Source: Neokomagataea tanensis (GTDB taxonomy: Bacteria; Pseudomonadota; Alphaproteobacteria; Acetobacterales; Acetobacteraceae). Taken from it: 64,000 nt of DNA. The stretch covers positions 2,339,001 to 2,403,000 of the forward strand of contig NZ_CP032485.1 of the NCBI RefSeq assembly GCF_006542335.1, read 5' to 3'. Position 1 is the stretch's first letter, and each line of letters begins with the position of its first letter. The position numbers and the translations under genes were made by a program. Below, piece after piece: positions 1 to 12,183 of this stretch. The notes beneath the pieces are model-generated. The model saw only the letters and a program-made list of their open reading frames with translations, had not been told where the DNA came from and did not search any database.

Positions 1-112
1 GTACTTTCGTTTCTTGAAGGCAGATAACGTCCGGGCGCTCGTCCAGCGTCAATTGCGCCAGTAAGGGCAGGCGCAGACGTAATGAATTGATATTCCAAGT
101 AACCAAACGCAT
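1..112 (-). CDS. xth: Exodeoxyribonuclease III, N-terminal part (cut by window edge)
   Basis: The 37 codons visible on the minus strand begin [12 protein letters not shown] and reach LQETK. In the exonuclease III (AP endonuclease, EEP fold) family the Asn of WNIN and the Glu of LQETK are active-site and metal ligands, and here they fall at residues 7 and 34, as in E. coli Xth. The enzyme works in base excision repair, incising DNA at abasic sites and digesting 3' ends. Only the start of the gene is in the window; the rest lies to the left. It is divergent from the dipeptidase gene, sharing a spacer of about 90 bases. Confidence 0.9.
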   Translation of the reverse strand, partial: MRLVTWNINSLRLRLPLLAQLTLDERPDVICLQETKV

Positions 113-202
113 AAGCGCTATGACCTTTTTATAAGATTTAAGTGCATCAAAAGGCGGCGGCCCCTTGCGGAAACACAAACAATCCCCACACTAAGAAACA
201 CT

Positions 203-1228
203 ATGACAGCACCGACCAGCCCATTTCTGACCTTCGATACGCATATTGATATCCCTTGGCCAGACCAAGCCGATATGATGGCTCTTCAAACGCCGCGCAA
301 AGTGGATTACCACAAATCGCGCAAGGGTGGGCTAACGACCCTATGTCTCGCCGCGTATATTCCGCAAGGCCCAATCACTGAGGCCGGACACGCCGAGGCT
401 TTTGAGCGCGCACGTGCAATGCTCACAAGCATTACCGAACTTGAAAAACGCTCCACTCCTGAAACCCCACTCTCCATTTGCCGTACAGCAGAAAGCATCA
501 TCGAGGCCCGTAAAAGCAACGCTCTAGCCATCGTCCCAGTCATCGAAAACGGCTACGCTTTGGGAACTAACGTTGAAAATGTAGGGTTTTTCGCGCGAAA
601 TTTCGGTATTCGCTACATTACGCTCACGCATAATGGGCATAATGCAATCGCTGACGCCGCCATCGCGCGAGAGGATCTGGGAGACACGGACAGCCGCCAC
701 GGAGGCCTGTCATCACTCGGCCGCGAGATGATACAGGCAATGAATGATCACGGCGTTCTAATTGATGTCTCACACGCTGCACGCTCAACAATGATGCAAG
801 CAGCTGAAGCTTCTTCAACGCCAATCGTGGCAAGCCATTCCTGTGCACGCGCTCTATGCGACCACCCGCGAAATCTAGACGATGAACAGTTACTGAAGCT
901 GAGAGATACCGGCGGCGTGATACAGATTACTGCTATGGGTAGCTTTTTGCGCAAAGGTGGGGGAGGAACCCTTGAGGACCTCGTGAGCCACGTTCGATAC
1001 GTCGCAGATAAGATCGGGGTCAGCCACGTTGGCGTCTCGTCGGATTTCGACGGTGGCGGCGGGATTGAGGGCTGGAACGACGCGTCGCAAACCGCGCATG
1101 TGACTCATGCACTACAAAGAGCTGGCTTTCATGGCGATGAGCTAAACGCTGTATGGGGCGGCAACATGCTCCGCCTCTTACACACCGCTGAAACCAAAGC
1201 ACAATCTTTTGTGCCTCACGCTTCTTAA
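203..1228 (+). CDS. Membrane dipeptidase-like metallopeptidase (family M19)
   Basis: This 341-residue protein opens with FDTHIDIP; the His14-x-Asp16 pair is the first metal-binding motif of renal-dipeptidase (M19) enzymes. Further family motifs follow in order: VIENGYALG (bridging Glu), THNGHN, IDVSH, ASHSCARAL (metal His) and GVSSDFDGGG. The family hydrolyses dipeptides, including some with D-amino acids, using two zinc ions. No signal peptide is seen, so a cytoplasmic location is likely. The length is normal for the family. The exact substrate cannot be told. It stands alone, between xth and uvrC. Confidence 0.9.
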   Translation: MTAPTSPFLTFDTHIDIPWPDQADMMALQTPRKVDYHKSRKGGLTTLCLAAYIPQGPITEAGHAEAFERARAMLTSITELEKRSTPETPLSICRTAESIIEARKSNALAIVPVIENGYALGTNVENVGFFARNFGIRYITLTHNGHNAIADAAIAREDLGDTDSRHGGLSSLGREMIQAMNDHGVLIDVSHAARSTMMQAAEASSTPIVASHSCARALCDHPRNLDDEQLLKLRDTGGVIQITAMGSFLRKGGGGTLEDLVSHVRYVADKIGVSHVGVSSDFDGGGGIEGWNDASQTAHVTHALQRAGFHGDELNAVWGGNMLRLLHTAETKAQSFVPHAS

Positions 1229-1541
1229 GCGATAGTGACGTCGATGAAAATCGGCGTCTATTGCCACAAACGCGGGTACTTGTCCACGGGCGTTTCTACC
1301 AATATGCGCTTTTTGTGCTCTTTCCAGCTTTACGGCCAACTTAGAAGAGAACGAAAGCAAAACTCGTTTAATATCAATAGCTTATCTTTTATGCCTAAAA
1401 AATAGGCAATCTAAGAGCAAGTCTGGAAGATCAAGGGCTTCATGATTCTGTCATGCCTCCACCCACAGACTTGTCCACAGGAACAGTGGATGATTAAAAC
1501 GACGCCATGAATACCCGCCCGAAAGGTAAAATTCAGACCAA
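1229..1541. other. Intergenic stretch between dipeptidase and uvrC
   Basis: These 313 bases carry no convincing gene. A GNRA-type hairpin (arms 1237-1245 and 1250-1258, loop GAAA) sits just after the dipeptidase stop but lacks a T-tract. A second small hairpin, TGCCTA/TAGGCA around an A-run, lies near 1391-1407. A DnaA-box-like word, TTGTCCACA, lies at 1471-1479. The uvrC promoter should lie in the right half; no clear -35/-10 pair is visible. Confidence 0.5.
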
Positions 1542-3404
1542 ATGATAGAAAACACCCCCCTCGAAACGGCCGATACCCCTGTGGGAGTCGATGCTATACG
1601 CAATGCCCTCAAGACTATACCGCAGAACCCGGGCGTATACCGTATGTTGGGGAGTAAAGGTGAAGTCTTGTATGTGGGAAAAGCGCTAAACCTCAAAAAT
1701 CGCGTCACGTCCTATTTGCGCATACAGCAACTCCCTGAACGTTTGCGGCGGATGGTGTCCCTGACAAGCAGCATGGAGATTGTTATCACCAATAGCGAAG
1801 CTGATGCTTTACTGTTGGAAGCCAACTACATTAAGCGCATGAAACCGCGCTTCAATATCTTATTGCGCGATGACAAAAGCCTGCCATGGCTAGTACTGAC
1901 CGAAAGTCACGATTTTCCGCAAATTACAAAACAGCGCGGGAAACCCGTTAAGGGCGCCAGTTACTGGGGACCGTTCGCTTCGGCCTGGGCCGTTAACCAA
2001 ACCTTGAACCTCATTCAGCGCAACTTCTTGTTGAGAACCTGCTCCGACGCAATGTTGAGCAGTCGCACAAGACCGTGCCTGCTCTACCAAATTAAACGCT
2101 GTTCAGCCCCATGCGTCGATCGTATTTCGGCCGCGGATTACGCTGGCCTTGTAGAGCAAGCAAGGCTTTTCCTATCAGGGAAAAGCACCGAACTGCACGA
2201 GCAACTTATTGCCGAAATGGAAGAAGCTTCAGCCTCTCTGGAGTTTGAAAGGGCTGCCTCTATCCGTGACCGGATTAGAGGGTTCACCGGGCTGCAACAG
2301 TCTGGCGTGATCAACCCGACATCACTTCCCGACACAGACGTCGTGACAATTTGGCAGACAGCCGGACAGAGCTGCATTCAAGTCTTTTTCATAAGAGGAG
2401 GACGCAACAATGGTAACCGTGCTTTTTACCCCTCTCATGACCCGGAAGAATCAGAAAGCGCAGTACTAAGCGCCTTCCTGCTCCAGTTTTACGAAAACAA
2501 AACTCCGCCAACATCGCTGCTGATCAATCATAACCTTGATGAGCAGAGCCTTGTCGTAGATGCGCTATCCCTTACTAAAGGGCAAAAAATTAGCATTACC
2601 GTCCCACAGCGCGGACAGAAAAAAGATATTTTGGAACATGCCGCCCTCAATGCGCGTGAAGCACTCGAGCGCAAACTTGCCGAAAGTGCCGGACAAAAGC
2701 AGTTGCTTGAGGGTGTCGCAAAAATCTTTGATCTACCAAACACTCCTCAACGAATAGAAACTTACGATAACTCTCACATAATGGGGCAAGCGCCGTACGG
2801 AGTGATGGTAGTCGGCGGTCCAGAGGGTTTTGAAAAACGCGCCTACCGAAAATATTCAATCAAGGGGAACGTTACCCCTGGAGATGATTTTGGAATGATG
2901 CGTGAGGTTATGGAACGTAGATTTAAAAATCACCAGTCCGCATCTCCCGAATCATTGCCTGACTTACTCTTAATTGACGGTGGGCAAGGGCAATTTAATG
3001 CTGTGCGCGACATACTCAGCGCACTCGGGGTGAACGTCCCAATAGCAGCAATGGCAAAAGGGCCAGACCGAGATGCTGGACGGGAATGGTTTTTCACACA
3101 GCACAAAGCCCCCTTCCAATTACCCGAACGAGACCCTGTACTGTATTATCTACAGAGGTTGCGTGATGAGGCCCACCGGTTTGCAATCACAACCCACCGC
3201 ACAGGGCGCTCCAAAAAACTAAAATCGTCTGCGCTGGATAGTATTCCCAATATCGGTCCGGCCCGTAAGAAGCTTCTTTTAAACCATTTTGGATCCAGCA
3301 AGGGCGTGCAACAGGCATCCCTAGACACATTGCTTGCAGTGCCCGGAATTAACCATTCAATGGCAGAAACCATCTATGGTCATTTCCACCCTGAAGGGTC
3401 CTGA
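1542..3404 (+). CDS. uvrC: Excinuclease ABC subunit C (UvrC)
   Basis: UvrC makes the two incisions beside a bulky DNA lesion after UvrB loading. The 620-residue protein shows the whole family layout: an N-terminal GIY-YIG nuclease (GVYRML ... [13 protein letters not shown], about residues 30-60), a UVR helical motif near residues 215-245 ([14 protein letters not shown]), the RNase H-like 5' nuclease domain ([10 protein letters not shown], then [12 protein letters not shown]), and a C-terminal tandem helix-hairpin-helix ([19 protein letters not shown]). Length is typical. No LexA-type GTTC-N7-GTTC box lies upstream, so SOS control is not evident. The stop codon sits inside the loop of a terminator hairpin. 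Confidence 0.97.
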   Translation: MIENTPLETADTPVGVDAIRNALKTIPQNPGVYRMLGSKGEVLYVGKALNLKNRVTSYLRIQQLPERLRRMVSLTSSMEIVITNSEADALLLEANYIKRMKPRFNILLRDDKSLPWLVLTESHDFPQITKQRGKPVKGASYWGPFASAWAVNQTLNLIQRNFLLRTCSDAMLSSRTRPCLLYQIKRCSAPCVDRISAADYAGLVEQARLFLSGKSTELHEQLIAEMEEASASLEFERAASIRDRIRGFTGLQQSGVINPTSLPDTDVVTIWQTAGQSCIQVFFIRGGRNNGNRAFYPSHDPEESESAVLSAFLLQFYENKTPPTSLLINHNLDEQSLVVDALSLTKGQKISITVPQRGQKKDILEHAALNAREALERKLAESAGQKQLLEGVAKIFDLPNTPQRIETYDNSHIMGQAPYGVMVVGGPEGFEKRAYRKYSIKGNVTPGDDFGMMREVMERRFKNHQSASPESLPDLLLIDGGQGQFNAVRDILSALGVNVPIAAMAKGPDRDAGREWFFTQHKAPFQLPERDPVLYYLQRLRDEAHRFAITTHRTGRSKKLKSSALDSIPNIGPARKKLLLNHFGSSKGVQQASLDTLLAVPGINHSMAETIYGHFHPEGS

Positions 3405-3428
3405 GGAGCCCTTCAGATATTTTCTTTT
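3391..3428 (+). terminator. Intrinsic terminator overlapping the uvrC stop codon
   Basis: Arms CTGAAGGG (3391-3398) and CCCTTCAG (3409-3416) form an 8-bp stem, followed by a T-rich tail (ATATTTTCTTTT). The uvrC stop (TGA, 3402-3404) lies in the loop, so translating ribosomes would have to clear before the stem can form. Confidence 0.75.
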
Positions 3429-3519
3429 CACAAACACAAACAAAAAATAGTGTAAATTTCATACGCTTGTCGCAGTATCGCGTATCCTACGGCTAAAAAT
3501 TTCTCTACAGTCCCAGACG

Positions 3520-4098
3520 ATGCTGACCGATTTGCCAAATGTTCTTACGCTTTTGCGTATTGCCCTAATTCCCGCCTTGGTTGCGCTGCTTGTGCTAGGC
3601 ACTGCGATTGGCCATTTAGCTGCACTCGCGGTGTACACTTTTGCATGTATTACAGACTACCTGGATGGTGCGCTCGCACGCCGTTGGCAGCAGCATTCAG
3701 AGCTGGGCAGAATGATGGATCCCATTGCAGACAAATTGCTGGTCGGCGCCCTTCTGTTAACCCTAGCAGGCACAAACTCTTTACCTTACCACGCCCTTTT
3801 TGCAGCAATCATTATTCTTATCCGGGAAATAATGGTCAGCGGTTTGCGTGAATACGTTGCCTCACAAGGCGGAAAACTGCCTTCCACACGTCTGGCTAAG
3901 TGGAAAACCGGCTTGCAGATGGTCTCTATTGGCTTTCTGGTTGCGGGGAACTCTATTGTCCCACTCTTGGGCTTAAAGCCCTTCAATGCCAGTGGTCTGG
4001 GGAGTATTCTACTATGGCTTTCCGTTATCCCGACCGTACTAAGCGGCTATGGTTACGCGAAAGCGGCATTAAAACACATGCAGAAAAAGATCATTTAA
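3520..4098 (+). CDS. pgsA: CDP-diacylglycerol--glycerol-3-phosphate 3-phosphatidyltransferase
   Basis: PgsA makes phosphatidylglycerol phosphate, the first step of anionic phospholipid synthesis. The 192-residue protein carries the CDP-alcohol phosphotransferase signature (D-G-x2-A-R-x8-G-x3-D-x3-D) in DGALARR ... GRMMDPIADK, about residues 50-71, plus several hydrophobic membrane segments. It starts with the usual LPNVLTLLRIALIP. It lies 115 bases after uvrC; uvrC-pgsA adjacency is common in proteobacteria, but a terminator separates them here. Confidence 0.95.
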   Translation: MLTDLPNVLTLLRIALIPALVALLVLGTAIGHLAALAVYTFACITDYLDGALARRWQQHSELGRMMDPIADKLLVGALLLTLAGTNSLPYHALFAAIIILIREIMVSGLREYVASQGGKLPSTRLAKWKTGLQMVSIGFLVAGNSIVPLLGLKPFNASGLGSILLWLSVIPTVLSGYGYAKAALKHMQKKII

Positions 4099-4194
4099 TA
4101 CATCAACCACTATTCTTTACATTCGGGCAGCATGAGATATAAAAATGTATCGAGCAAGACGTTAGACAAATAACTTGTCGCTTAGGAGTAGAAC

Positions 4195-4773
4195 ATGCGT
4201 AGAGCTGCTTTACTAGCAGTCCCTCTGGTCCTGAGTGGATGCTCTGGTCTTGGAAAATATTTCCACGACACTGTATTTTGGCCCGGTTACAACCCTAATC
4301 AGCCAGAAGGTACTAGCGAAAATCTTGCTAAAATTCGCGGAGAAAATATTTCCTCAGCGGCTCTTCTCCCAGCATCGGGCAATATCTGGCCAGCAGCGCC
4401 TCAGCCTCTACCCACACTAAAAGATGCCGCCAACCCCAACAGCCCATTTAATCAGTTGTTGAAAAATCCTGCTACATCGTTTGGAGCAGCTGAAGCTGGA
4501 TCCACTAGCGCCGCCTCGTACCTAGGTGGCGGAGCAGAAATGCCTTCAGGAGGGTCACTCTCAATAGGTGAGAATGCCTACGTACATGGTGGCGTCACAG
4601 GCGACCAAACGCATGTTCAGGCCCTACCAACGAGCGTCCCTGATGCTGCCGGCAAATACCTGCAAAAAGGGCAGGGCAAAGCGATCATTATTCCCAACGG
4701 CGACGGAACCAGCACAATCGTAAACAGCGATGGCTCCACAAGGACCGTTAAAGATTCAAAAATAAACAACTAG
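4195..4773 (+). CDS. Putative outer-membrane lipoprotein, function unknown
   Basis: A 192-residue protein with an N-terminal lipoprotein signal: MRRAAL, a short hydrophobic run, then the lipobox LSGC with the acylated Cys at residue 16. The residue after Cys is Ser, which favours outer-membrane sorting. The mature part is rich in Gly, Ser, Ala and Pro and low in predicted structure; the C-terminal third (GKAIIIPNGDGTSTI, then GSTRTVK) looks like a short beta repeat. I recognise no enzymatic domain. A good ribosome site (AGGAG at about 4184) precedes the ATG. A hairpin ends the gene. Confidence 0.8.
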   Translation: MRRAALLAVPLVLSGCSGLGKYFHDTVFWPGYNPNQPEGTSENLAKIRGENISSAALLPASGNIWPAAPQPLPTLKDAANPNSPFNQLLKNPATSFGAAEAGSTSAASYLGGGAEMPSGGSLSIGENAYVHGGVTGDQTHVQALPTSVPDAAGKYLQKGQGKAIIIPNGDGTSTIVNSDGSTRTVKDSKINN

Positions 4774-4783
4774 CAACGACTAA

Positions 4784-4809
4784 TTGGAGAGTATTTTTAT
4801 ACTCTCCAA
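4784..4809. terminator. Perfect 11-bp hairpin between convergent lipoprotein and lexA genes
   Basis: TTGGAGAGTAT (4784-4794) and its exact reverse complement (4799-4809) flank a TTTT loop. The two genes converge here, so it probably serves as a shared terminator. On the plus strand it is followed by an A-run rather than a T-run, so classic Rho-independent function is uncertain. Confidence 0.6.
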
Positions 4810-4822
4810 AAAATATGCTCAT

Positions 4823-5518
4823 TCAAACATAGTGCCGCATAATAGTTTTCAAGCGGCCTTGAATGCGAACTCTATCCGCCGAAAAAATTTGCGTTTCGTA
4901 AGCTGAATTAGCTGGCTCAAGAGCTACAGAGCGCCCATGACGGCGGAAAGTCTTAAGTGTCACCTCATGCTGATCAACTAAAGCAACGACTATTTGGCCA
5001 TTATCAGCAGATTGGCACTCTTGAATGATTGCCGTATCGCCGTCGTGTATTCCGATATCGACCATCGAATCGCCAGAGACGACTAAGGCGTAATGCTTGC
5101 CTGCGGCCAACATAGAGATGGGTACATCCACGCTATTATCAGGCTGCTCAACGGCTTCTATAGGAAGTCCCGCAGCGATACGCCCCAAAAGCGGAACAGA
5201 CACCATAGCGGGCATTTCATGCGCGCGCTGAGGCTCAGAAAAAACACCCTGAAGCACATTCTCCGGCAATACACTTTTCTGCTTTTCAGGTACGCTTTGC
5301 TCTAGGGCCGGAATTTTCAGTACTTCGAGGGCCCTAGCGCGATGATGATGACGGCGCAGGAAGCCCCTATCCTCAAGGGCCGATATTAAACGATGAATGC
5401 CTGATTTGGAGCGTAAAGACAGAGCATCTTTCATTTCATCGAAAGAAGGCGAGTACCCCGTCTGCTTAAGGTGCTTATCAATATATAAAAGAAGCTGATA
5501 TTGCTTTTGGGTAAGCAT
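4823..5518 (-). CDS. lexA: LexA repressor, SOS regulator
   Basis: LexA represses DNA-damage genes and is inactivated by RecA-stimulated self-cleavage. The 231-residue protein has the N-terminal winged helix (SPSFDEMKDALSLRSKSGIH, about residues 23-42), the Ala116-Gly117 cleavage site (GRIAAGLP), the catalytic Ser151 (SGDSM) and the Lys189 of VTLKTF. The hinge (about 70-105) is longer than in E. coli. An exact GTTC-N7-GTTC box lies about 40 bases upstream, so the gene should be autoregulated. It is divergent from rpmG. Confidence 0.97.
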   Translation of the reverse strand: MLTQKQYQLLLYIDKHLKQTGYSPSFDEMKDALSLRSKSGIHRLISALEDRGFLRRHHHRARALEVLKIPALEQSVPEKQKSVLPENVLQGVFSEPQRAHEMPAMVSVPLLGRIAAGLPIEAVEQPDNSVDVPISMLAAGKHYALVVSGDSMVDIGIHDGDTAIIQECQSADNGQIVVALVDQHEVTLKTFRRHGRSVALEPANSAYETQIFSADRVRIQGRLKTIMRHYV

Positions 5519-5555
5519 CTTAGAGTGGTTCCAAACAGGGGCGGGGATATAAGAT

Positions 5556-5580
5556 GTTCATTATAAGTTCTCAAATGTTC
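5556..5580. promoter_or_regulatory. Alphaproteobacterial LexA (SOS) box upstream of lexA
   Basis: GTTC at 5556-5559 and GTTC at 5567-5570 are separated by exactly seven bases, which is the known alphaproteobacterial LexA operator. A third GTTC follows at 5577-5580 with a six-base spacer, making a head-to-tail trio. The site is 38-62 bases upstream of the lexA start codon, well placed for autorepression. Confidence 0.85.
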
Positions 5581-5786
5581 CTCGACAAGCACAGAAAGCG
5601 CTTTCAAAAGTGGGTTTTCGTGTTGTGATTGAGGAGTTTGTGCCTGTCTGGACGCATATTTTGGGAATAAATTGTAGGAAAGTCTTGACCTACACGCCCG
5701 AAATCCGCATGTTGCGCGGAATTCTGCTGAATCGTCGTTCCACTTTCGGCGGGCGACACTAAAAGCGGCTTTTGTCCGAGGGTAAC

Positions 5787-5954
5787 ATGGCAAAGACTAA
5801 CGTCATTCAAATTCGTCTCGTCTCTTCCGCAGAAACGGGCTACTTCTACGTCACGAAGAAAAATGCTCGTTCCGCAACGGGCAAGATGGAAGTGCGCAAG
5901 TACGACCCAGTCGTTCGCAAGCACGTCACATTCCGTGAAGCTAAGATCAAGTAA
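5787..5954 (+). CDS. rpmG: 50S ribosomal protein L33
   Basis: A 55-residue basic protein, [18 protein letters not shown] ... then [10 protein letters not shown], the typical bacterial L33 sequence. It lacks the CxxC zinc pairs of some L33 forms, so it is the zinc-independent (C-minus) type. The ATG at 5787 was chosen over an in-frame TTG at 5772 because MAK is the conserved N-terminus and GAGGG sits just upstream. A strong terminator follows at once. Confidence 0.97.
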   Translation: MAKTNVIQIRLVSSAETGYFYVTKKNARSATGKMEVRKYDPVVRKHVTFREAKIK

Positions 5955-5973
5955 TCTTCAGCTTTATAGCGAT

Positions 5974-6006
5974 AAAAAAAGCGGCCCCCAGTGGCCGCTT
6001 TTTTTA
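5974..6006. terminator. Bidirectional intrinsic terminator between rpmG and ftsB-like gene
   Basis: A run of A, GCGGCC, a six-base loop, GGCCGC and a run of T form a symmetric hairpin with T-tracts in both directions. It ends both the plus-strand rpmG and the minus-strand FtsB-like gene, whose stop lies at 6007. Confidence 0.9.
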
Positions 6007-6336
6007 TTAGAAGAGCTTGTCGTGGGGGCCGTAAGGAATAACGATTTCCCCATTCTTCGTTAAGTTAAGCATAGCCCTAGAACGCTCATCCAGCATATCC
6101 GCATCTAAAGCCCGCTCTTTAAGGGCCGTGACACGCCGCTTCCACATAATCTGCTCGTCTTGGGCATTTTTCTCTGCCAGTAGCGCTTCTCGTTTCAGTT
6201 GTGTTTGATCTTGGAAAGCACGAATTCCGTGTTCGCCGTGCAATGCATTCCAGCCAAAATAAGCAGTAAGGCCAATAAACAGGGTAGGGGCAGCTATAGC
6301 CCTCAAGCCTCTTTTTAATGCTTTTACCGCTCTCAC
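6007..6336 (-). CDS. Septum formation initiator (FtsB/DivIC family)
   Basis: A 109-residue bitopic protein: short basic N-terminus, one membrane segment (about residues 14-30), then a heptad-like helix (about 40-80) and a short C-terminal tail. This is the layout of FtsB/DivIC, which bridges FtsL and FtsQ in the divisome. Translation starts at GTG (6334-6336). In many alphaproteobacteria this gene lies between eno and pdhA; here it still follows eno but pdhA is 12 kb away. Confidence 0.8.
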   Translation of the reverse strand: MRAVKALKRGLRAIAAPTLFIGLTAYFGWNALHGEHGIRAFQDQTQLKREALLAEKNAQDEQIMWKRRVTALKERALDADMLDERSRAMLNLTKNGEIVIPYGPHDKLF

Positions 6337-6403
6337 CTAGCGTGCCCTCATACGTCAAAGTGTTGGTGGTAGGCCGACTATAACAAACTACGCCTTAACA
6401 ACA

Positions 6404-6437
6404 AACAAAAACGCCTACCGCAAAGTTGCGATAGGCG
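6404..6437 (-). terminator. Intrinsic terminator after eno
   Basis: Read on the minus strand, CGCCTATCGCA (6437-6427) pairs with TGCGGTAGGCG (6422-6412, one G-T pair) around a four-base loop and is followed by TTTTTGTTT. It is a well-formed Rho-independent terminator about 50 bases after the eno stop, which implies that the FtsB-like gene has its own promoter. Confidence 0.85.
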
Positions 6438-6485
6438 CGTTTGAAAAAGCAACACTTTGCAAGCAGGCTTAAGCCTGTGGCAAAA

Positions 6486-7832
<1,347 letters not shown>

Positions 7833-7863
7833 TCAAAATCAAGGCCGGAGGTCAATCTCGTAG

Positions 7864-8331
7864 ATGCGTTTACCCTTTCTAATCTTCCTTTTAGGAATCG
7901 CAGGTTTGGTGCCATTTGTGTTTCTGGGAGGAAGCATTTTTATAGGTCACCTCTTTGCACCACAGCCCCGTCTCATGCTGGCACTGCTTGCTTACGGCGC
8001 GTGCATACTCTCATTTTTAGGGGCTGTTCACTGGGGGCTAGCCATGGAGCGCCCTGACATTATCAACGATAGAACAACCTCAGACCTAGATCGCTGGCGC
8101 CTAATATTTGGCGTATGCCCTGCTGTTTTAGCATGGCTGGCGCTCTACATAGGCATGGTTGCGAACCCCCGTACTGGTCTCTCGTTAGAGATATTGGGAT
8201 TCGTCGCTGTTTATATTTTTGAAAAATCAGGGTGGAAAAAAGGCGCTATACCACAAGGGTACATAAGACTTCGGCTCGCACTCACTATCGGTGTTGTGAT
8301 TAGTCTTCTGCTCGCCATATTGGGAACCTGA
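7864..8331 (+). CDS. DUF3429 family integral membrane protein
   Basis: A 155-residue protein with about five hydrophobic segments. FLGAVHWGLAME in the middle and the hydrophilic loop with DRWRLIFGVCPAVLAW are typical of the DUF3429 family, whose function is not known. It is transcribed divergently from eno and convergently with kdsA. Its last codons form half of a terminator hairpin. Confidence 0.75.
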   Translation: MRLPFLIFLLGIAGLVPFVFLGGSIFIGHLFAPQPRLMLALLAYGACILSFLGAVHWGLAMERPDIINDRTTSDLDRWRLIFGVCPAVLAWLALYIGMVANPRTGLSLEILGFVAVYIFEKSGWKKGAIPQGYIRLRLALTIGVVISLLLAILGT

Positions 8332-8356
8332 TCAGTACAGATTCCCAATATTTTGT
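8317..8356 (+). terminator. Terminator overlapping the end of the DUF3429 gene
   Basis: ATATTGGGAA (8317-8326) and TTCCCAATAT (8342-8351) form a perfect 10-bp stem with a 15-base loop, followed by TTTTGTT. It also lies just past the kdsA stop on the other strand. Confidence 0.65.
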
Positions 8357-8360
8357 TACT

Positions 8361-10816
<2,456 letters not shown>

Positions 10817-10842
10817 TCATACACTGAAGATGGGGGGGAGGG

Positions 10843-10872
10843 GAAGCGTCCATTGAACCTCTTGGACGCTTC
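10843..10872. repeat. Stem-loop between secG and pyrG
   Basis: GAAGCGTCCA (10843-10852) and TGGACGCTTC (10863-10872) are exact complements with a 10-base loop. A T-run follows only on the plus strand, whereas the flanking genes run on the minus strand, so it may process or stabilise mRNA rather than terminate it. Confidence 0.5.
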
Positions 10873-10887
10873 AGCCACCTTTTTTTA

Positions 10888-11208
10888 TTAGTGTGTTCCG
10901 GAAGTACCAGTTGTTGGGGCTTGTGGCGCAGATTGTGCAGGAGGTTGAGCTAAAATATCATGCCCACCAACGCCAGAAGATGCGCCGCGGTTCAGCAGAG
11001 CCAACACGAGGCACAGCACCATAAATATAGCTGCCAAAACAGATGTAGCACGGGTGAGGAGGGTTGCTGTCCCGCGGCCAGTCATGAAAGAGCCCATGCC
11101 TTGGCTGCTACCAATCCCAAGCCCGCCGCCTTCGCTGCGCTGAATCAAAATTGTACCAATCAAGGCCAATGCGACCAGCAGGTTAATAACGAGAAGAGCA
11201 GTGGTCAT
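10888..11208 (-). CDS. secG: Preprotein translocase subunit SecG
   Basis: A 106-residue inner-membrane protein with two hydrophobic helices (about residues 2-22 and 50-72) separated by the family loop IQRSEGGGLG and the Gly-rich GMGSFMTGRG. SecG assists SecYE during protein export. The C-terminal tail is a low-complexity Pro/Ala/Gln stretch, common in alphaproteobacteria. Its start overlaps the tpiA stop by four bases. Confidence 0.93.
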   Translation of the reverse strand: MTTALLVINLLVALALIGTILIQRSEGGGLGIGSSQGMGSFMTGRGTATLLTRATSVLAAIFMVLCLVLALLNRGASSGVGGHDILAQPPAQSAPQAPTTGTSGTH

Positions 11209-12005
11209 GAGCTGTAAGGTCCGGAGAGTGGTTGAGAAGAAAGATGCGAAGACGCTGCCTCAGCGATTTGCATGAAACGCTGCGCGTCGAGACTGGCATT
11301 GCCAACCAAGACACCACCTATTGATCGGATCGACAAAATGGCGTGCGCCTGATCAGGAGTTACGGAACCGCCATACAGGATTGGCACGCGAATGTCATCT
11401 TTCTTCAAGCGCGAACGTAGAAGTCCGCCCAAGAGATAGAGTGTTCTCTCAAGTTCATCGCGTGATGGCGTAACCCCGCTGCCAATTGCCCAAATAGGCT
11501 CGTAAGCAAGGATGCCATCAAAATCACTTGTAAGAGACCCGTCAATTTGGCTGGCGAGGACAGACGCTGCACGTCCCTCTTGCCGTTCGTGCATCGTTTC
11601 ACCAATACAAACTACAGGTACGAGCCCTACTGACATTGCTGCGCGCACTTTCAAGCGAATGAGGGCGTCCGTTTCACCATGAGCTTGCCTGCGTTCAGAG
11701 TGGCCTAAAACAACGTAGCGAGCCCCAACATCCGCCAACATTTCCGCCGAAATATCGCCTGTATGCGCCCCGCAGGCTGACATGTGGCAGTCTTGACCGC
11801 CTACAACTATGCTTTGCCCGACACCTCGGGCACGCAAAATTCGTCCGGCACGCTCAATTTGCGTGAATGGGGGACATACTACCAAGCGCACATCCGCCGG
11901 TAAGCCCCGCGCGCGCTGTACGATCTCACACATGAGCTGGTGTGTGCCAGCTCGTAGCCCATTCATCTTCCAATTGCCGATTATGAGCTTCGGCGATTCG
12001 TTCAT
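11205..12005 (-). CDS. tpiA: Triosephosphate isomerase
   Basis: TpiA interconverts dihydroxyacetone phosphate and glyceraldehyde 3-phosphate. The 266-residue protein has the catalytic Lys in GNWKMNG, the electrophilic His in VVLGHSERR, the catalytic Glu in AYEPIWAIGSG, and the phosphate-binding LYGGSVTPD and GVLVGNASLD. It is slightly longer than the norm because of a C-terminal tail. It heads the tpiA-secG unit and is divergent from the PpiD-like gene, as in many alphaproteobacteria. Confidence 0.97.
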   Translation of the reverse strand: MNESPKLIIGNWKMNGLRAGTHQLMCEIVQRARGLPADVRLVVCPPFTQIERAGRILRARGVGQSIVVGGQDCHMSACGAHTGDISAEMLADVGARYVVLGHSERRQAHGETDALIRLKVRAAMSVGLVPVVCIGETMHERQEGRAASVLASQIDGSLTSDFDGILAYEPIWAIGSGVTPSRDELERTLYLLGGLLRSRLKKDDIRVPILYGGSVTPDQAHAILSIRSIGGVLVGNASLDAQRFMQIAEAASSHLSSQPLSGPYSS

Positions 12006-12183
12006 GCCTTCTCCGCGTCAGAACTCTGACTTTGGCCAATATCAAAATACTAGAACTAACGTCGGACCTACGCTTGTTCTGGTCAAGCCGGGTTCTCGAC
12101 ATTATGGTGCCCGCTGGTTCTTTAACGGCAGCTTTGCCAACATACCATCCCGACGTTACGACAGCCGGATCCATTCTGACCCC

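Noticed and set aside
1471..1479. DnaA-box-like TTGTCCACA upstream of uvrC
   Set aside because: Only one clear copy is present, with no AT-rich unwinding element and no dnaA/dnaN or similar genes nearby. Not an origin.
5431..5924. Minus-strand open frames between lexA and rpmG
   Set aside because: They cross the LexA operator and lie antisense to rpmG. Composition does not look coding.
11809..12183. Extended open frame ahead of the PpiD-like gene
   Set aside because: It runs antisense through tpiA and codes for an Arg/Pro-rich sequence without similarity; the membrane-anchor start at 12184 fits the family.
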